Shown one piece after another: positions 4,878 through 7,187 of a stretch of 7,187 bases of DNA. The stretch is from an uncultured Collinsella sp. GTDB lineage: Bacteria > Actinomycetota > Coriobacteriia > Coriobacteriales > Coriobacteriaceae. The notes beneath the pieces were generated by a model, which worked only from the letters and a program-made list of their open reading frames with translations, ran no database searches and was not told where the DNA came from. Made by a program: the position numbers and the translations under genes. Each line of letters begins with the position of its first letter. Within the stretch, counting starts at the first letter, position 1. The DNA is taken from NCBI GenBank assembly GCA_900550355.1, contig URRT01000093.1, positions 1 to 7,187 of the forward strand. Direction: 5' to 3'.

Positions 4878-6320
4878 TTATCGACCCCCCTGCGGCGCCA
4901 CATCATCGCGCATGAGCTCGGCCAGCGCCTCGCGATCGATACGCAAGGCATCGCCGCCCGCCGGGTCAAGCGAATCGCCCTGTCCGGCGAGATCTTTGGC
5001 CCGTTTGCGCTCCGCACGGGAAAGGCCCCGCTCGCGATACTTTTGCGAATGCGCGGTGTACATGTTGATGAACAGGATGACCAGAAAGCTAAACACGATC
5101 ACGACGGCGACCCAAAAGAAGGCCACCGACGTGTTGCCGCCCATCCATTCAAAGTAAATCGCAATGGGAATGGTCTGCGTAATACCGGCGTAGTTGCCCG
5201 CAAAGAACAGCGTGCAGCCAAACTCGCCCATCGCGCGGGCAAAGGCGAGGACCGTACCGGCGGCGATGGAGGGCCAGCCGAGCGGCATCATGAGCTTGGC
5301 AAAGATGCGACGTTCGGACCATCCCAAGGTTCGCGCGGCGTCGAGCATCTGCGTATCGAGGCTCTCGAAGGCACCGAGCGCCGTACGGTAGACCAGGGGA
5401 AACGACACCACCACGGCAGATATCACCGCTGCGGGCCACGTAAAGACGATCGAGATGCCGTGCGCGATGAGCCACTGGCCCACCCCGGTCGAGCGGCCAA
5501 ACAGCATGAGGAGCAGAAAGCCGCAGACCGTGGGCGGCAGCACCATAGGAATCGTAAAGACCGAGTCGAGCAGACCCTTGATGCGACTCGAGGTACCCAT
5601 GGTCTTCCACGCGGCAAACAGGCCCAGCGCAAAGGAGATCAGCAGGGCAAGGCCGCTCGTTTTTATGGACACCCAAAACGGGCGATAGTCGATGTCGCCC
5701 AAAAAGGAGGTCAGAGAGGTCAAGGGGGCCTGCTCATCCCGCAACACGACAGACGATGCCTCTACCATTTGAGCGCTATCAAGCCAACGCGCGCCGCCCT
5801 TGGCATCACCCGAGGCTGATGCAATCACCACATAGCGGTCCCCATCCGCACCGCGCTCGTCAAAGCTATAGGTATACCCGCCGGCCTCAAACGTTGTTTC
5901 CGCCGTGACATACCAAGGAAGATCCACGTCCCCTAGCTGCGCACCTCCCATGCAGTTTGCGCTGTCGAGCTCACTGACGAGGGCCTTGAGACCCGATACG
6001 CACTCGTTGTCCTGCGGATCCAATCCATACTTCTCGACCGCCTTGGGCGATATCCACACCACAACGCGATCGGCAGCAGGCGCCACCACAAGGTCCACGT
6101 CCTCGTCAACGGGAAACCGGTAGCCCTCAGGCTGGCCCTCCATGGCACGAGCGGTCCCCCTGGCCAACCGCTCAAAACCCTCGATCCCATAGGAAAGCCC
6201 ATGAGCGGTCGCAGCAACCTGGGCCTCGTCCTCAGCGTCCCCAGCAAACGCAAATCCCGGCACCCAGCAAAGCGCGAAGGTCAAAGCACAGGCGACAAGC
6301 ATGCGGAATCTATTAAGCAC
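4878..6320 (-). CDS. modB: Molybdate ABC transporter permease ModB with large extracytoplasmic N-terminal domain
   Basis: A 480-residue membrane subunit that forms the channel for molybdate delivered by ModA. The C-terminal half is a normal ModB: membrane segments from about residue 215, the FTIPMVLPPTVCGF block at 255-268, and the cytoplasmic EAA-type loop LDAARTLGWSERRIF at about 326-340 that docks on ModC. The last 58 residues are a charged cytoplasmic tail. The N-terminus is unusual: a signal peptide (basic LNRFR, hydrophobic core, AFA at residues 24-26) and then about 180 residues outside the membrane with two cysteines (107 and 123) and no domain I recognise. ModB proteins are usually about 220-280 residues. 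I chose the GTG at 6318-6320 because GGAG sits 6 bases upstream and it gives a clean signal peptide. A longer GTG start at 6389, overlapping the modA stop, lacks a good ribosome-binding site. An ATG at 6302 is also possible. Confidence 0.92.
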   Translation of the reverse strand: MLNRFRMLVACALTFALCWVPGFAFAGDAEDEAQVAATAHGLSYGIEGFERLARGTARAMEGQPEGYRFPVDEDVDLVVAPAADRVVVWISPKAVEKYGLDPQDNECVSGLKALVSELDSANCMGGAQLGDVDLPWYVTAETTFEAGGYTYSFDERGADGDRYVVIASASGDAKGGARWLDSAQMVEASSVVLRDEQAPLTSLTSFLGDIDYRPFWVSIKTSGLALLISFALGLFAAWKTMGTSSRIKGLLDSVFTIPMVLPPTVCGFLLLMLFGRSTGVGQWLIAHGISIVFTWPAAVISAVVVSFPLVYRTALGAFESLDTQMLDAARTLGWSERRIFAKLMMPLGWPSIAAGTVLAFARAMGEFGCTLFFAGNYAGITQTIPIAIYFEWMGGNTSVAFFWVAVVIVFSFLVILFINMYTAHSQKYRERGLSRAERKRAKDLAGQGDSLDPAGGDALRIDREALAELMRDDVAPQGGR

Positions 6321-6330
6321 GAAAAGCTCC
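6321..6330 (-). promoter_or_regulatory. Ribosome-binding site supporting the GTG start of modB
   Basis: GGAG (plus-strand CTCC at 6327-6330) lies 6 bases before the GTG at 6318-6320. The rival starts at 6389 and 6302 have no comparable site, so this motif decides the start. Confidence 0.6.
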
Positions 6331-6388
6331 AAGCGAATACAAGGACGGGGTGAAACACAAAACGATGGAATTATCGCGCCAAGCCGCA

Positions 6389-7187
6389 CTACTCGGAAAG
6401 CTCAAAGCCGTACTTGGCCCAAATCTTCTGGGCCTTCTTGTTGGTCAGGCAAAAGTCGATAAACGCCTTGGCCTCGTCGGCGTGCTCGGAGCCATCGGCG
6501 ACAGCACCCGGGTACACGATGGGCTTGTGCGAATCCTCGGGGCACACGAAGGCCTCCTCGATGCCGTCATAGCGGAAGATGTCGGAGCTGTAGACAAAGC
6601 CAGCCACGCAGTCGCCTGTGGACACATAGGCGGCGGCGGTACCAACTTTGTCGGCCAGTGCGACCTTGTCGGCGATCTCGGGAGCATACTCGCCGTCGTC
6701 GCCCTCGGTGCCGGTGTAGAGGCCCACGGAGGCCAGGGCCTGGTTGGCGTACTTGCCGGCGGGGACGGTCTTGGCGTCGCCAATGGCGATCTTGCCGTCC
6801 AGGTTCGCGACGTCAGCGATGGCCTCGACCTTGGTGTCGGAGCCCTCGGCGCGAATGATCACGAGGTCGTTGACGAACATATCCTCGCGGGTATCGGTAT
6901 CGACGAGCTCAGCGGTCTCGGCATCATCCATGGTGCCCTTGGAAGCGGTAATGAGCACGTCAACCGCAGCACCGGCGCGCATCTGCTCGACAAGGTCGCC
7001 GGACGCTTTGAACTGCGTGTCGGCAAACGTGGTACCGGTCTGCTCGGTGTAGAGCTCCTGAACCTCGGGGAGCGCCTTCTCGAGCGAGTTGGCGGCAAAG
7101 ACCTGCAGCTCGGCAGTCTTCTTCTTAGAGGAAGACTTGGCGGAGCCGGCATCGGAACCAGCGGGCTCGGACGTCTTGTTGCCCGAG
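6389..7187 (-). CDS. modA: Molybdate-binding protein ModA (partial, N-terminus beyond window)
   Basis: The last 265 residues of an extracellular molybdate-binding protein; the frame stays open to the right edge, so the ATG codon at 6982 is internal and not the start. The visible part begins with a Ser/Gly/Lys-rich linker (SGNKTSEPAG...), as found after the lipid-anchored cysteine of a lipoprotein; the signal peptide and lipobox must lie just outside. Then come ModA hallmarks: LQVFAANSLEKALPEV (residues 27-42), ASGDLVEQMRAGAAVDVLITAS (61-82), GDCVAGFVYSSDIF, and the closing AQKIWAKYGFEL. Ser34 and Ser62 match the positions of serines that bind the oxyanion in characterised ModA proteins, and the Tyr in GFVYSSD matches the binding tyrosine; this is inferred by motif alignment. 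It is followed 68 bases later by modB. Tungstate as an alternative ligand cannot be excluded. Confidence 0.93.
   Translation of the reverse strand, partial: SGNKTSEPAGSDAGSAKSSSKKKTAELQVFAANSLEKALPEVQELYTEQTGTTFADTQFKASGDLVEQMRAGAAVDVLITASKGTMDDAETAELVDTDTREDMFVNDLVIIRAEGSDTKVEAIADVANLDGKIAIGDAKTVPAGKYANQALASVGLYTGTEGDDGEYAPEIADKVALADKVGTAAAYVSTGDCVAGFVYSSDIFRYDGIEEAFVCPEDSHKPIVYPGAVADGSEHADEAKAFIDFCLTNKKAQKIWAKYGFELSE

Noticed and set aside
4242..5819. 525-codon open frame on the plus strand
   Set aside because: It is antisense to modC and modB. The His/Arg/Gly-rich product has no domain, whereas the minus-strand frames show complete ABC transporter motifs.

Overview
The window looks like chromosomal DNA from a GC-rich anaerobic bacterium. 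The best guess is a gut Coriobacteriia member such as Collinsella or a relative. This is an inference from the strong G/C preference at third codon positions, the anaerobe-type 2-hydroxyacyl-CoA dehydratase/double-cubane protein and the actinobacterial style of the transporters; no rRNA or other marker gene is present to prove it.

All real genes lie on the minus strand, so transcription runs from high to low coordinates. At the right end is a molybdate ABC transporter in the order modA (6389-7187, 5' end cut off by the window), modB (4878-6320) and modC (3804-4874). modB and modC are 3 bases apart, and modA and modB are 68 bases apart. ModB is unusual: a signal peptide and an extracytoplasmic region of roughly 180 residues precede an otherwise ordinary ModB permease core.

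A 429-base gap (3375-3803) follows modC. It holds a possible promoter, a 32-bp near-perfect palindrome, a near-perfect ribosome-binding site in front of a 22-codon ORF, and three further predicted hairpins. This suggests a long structured leader for the next gene, a 427-residue protein of the 2-hydroxyacyl-CoA dehydratase / double-cubane-cluster reductase family (2091-3374). The ATPase activator that normally serves this family is not in the window.

After a 184-base spacer containing two hairpins comes a peptide-type ABC transporter: a family 5 substrate-binding lipoprotein with a Tat-like signal (296-1906), then a strong intergenic hairpin, then the first 69 codons of a DppB/OppB-type permease (1-207) that runs off the left end.

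The three modules are molybdate uptake, an Fe-S redox enzyme and peptide/nickel-type uptake. They are co-directional, but the spacing and hairpins between them argue for separately controlled units. A functional link between molybdate uptake and the Fe-S protein is not shown. Several very long plus-strand ORFs are shadows of these genes caused by GC-rich third codon positions.
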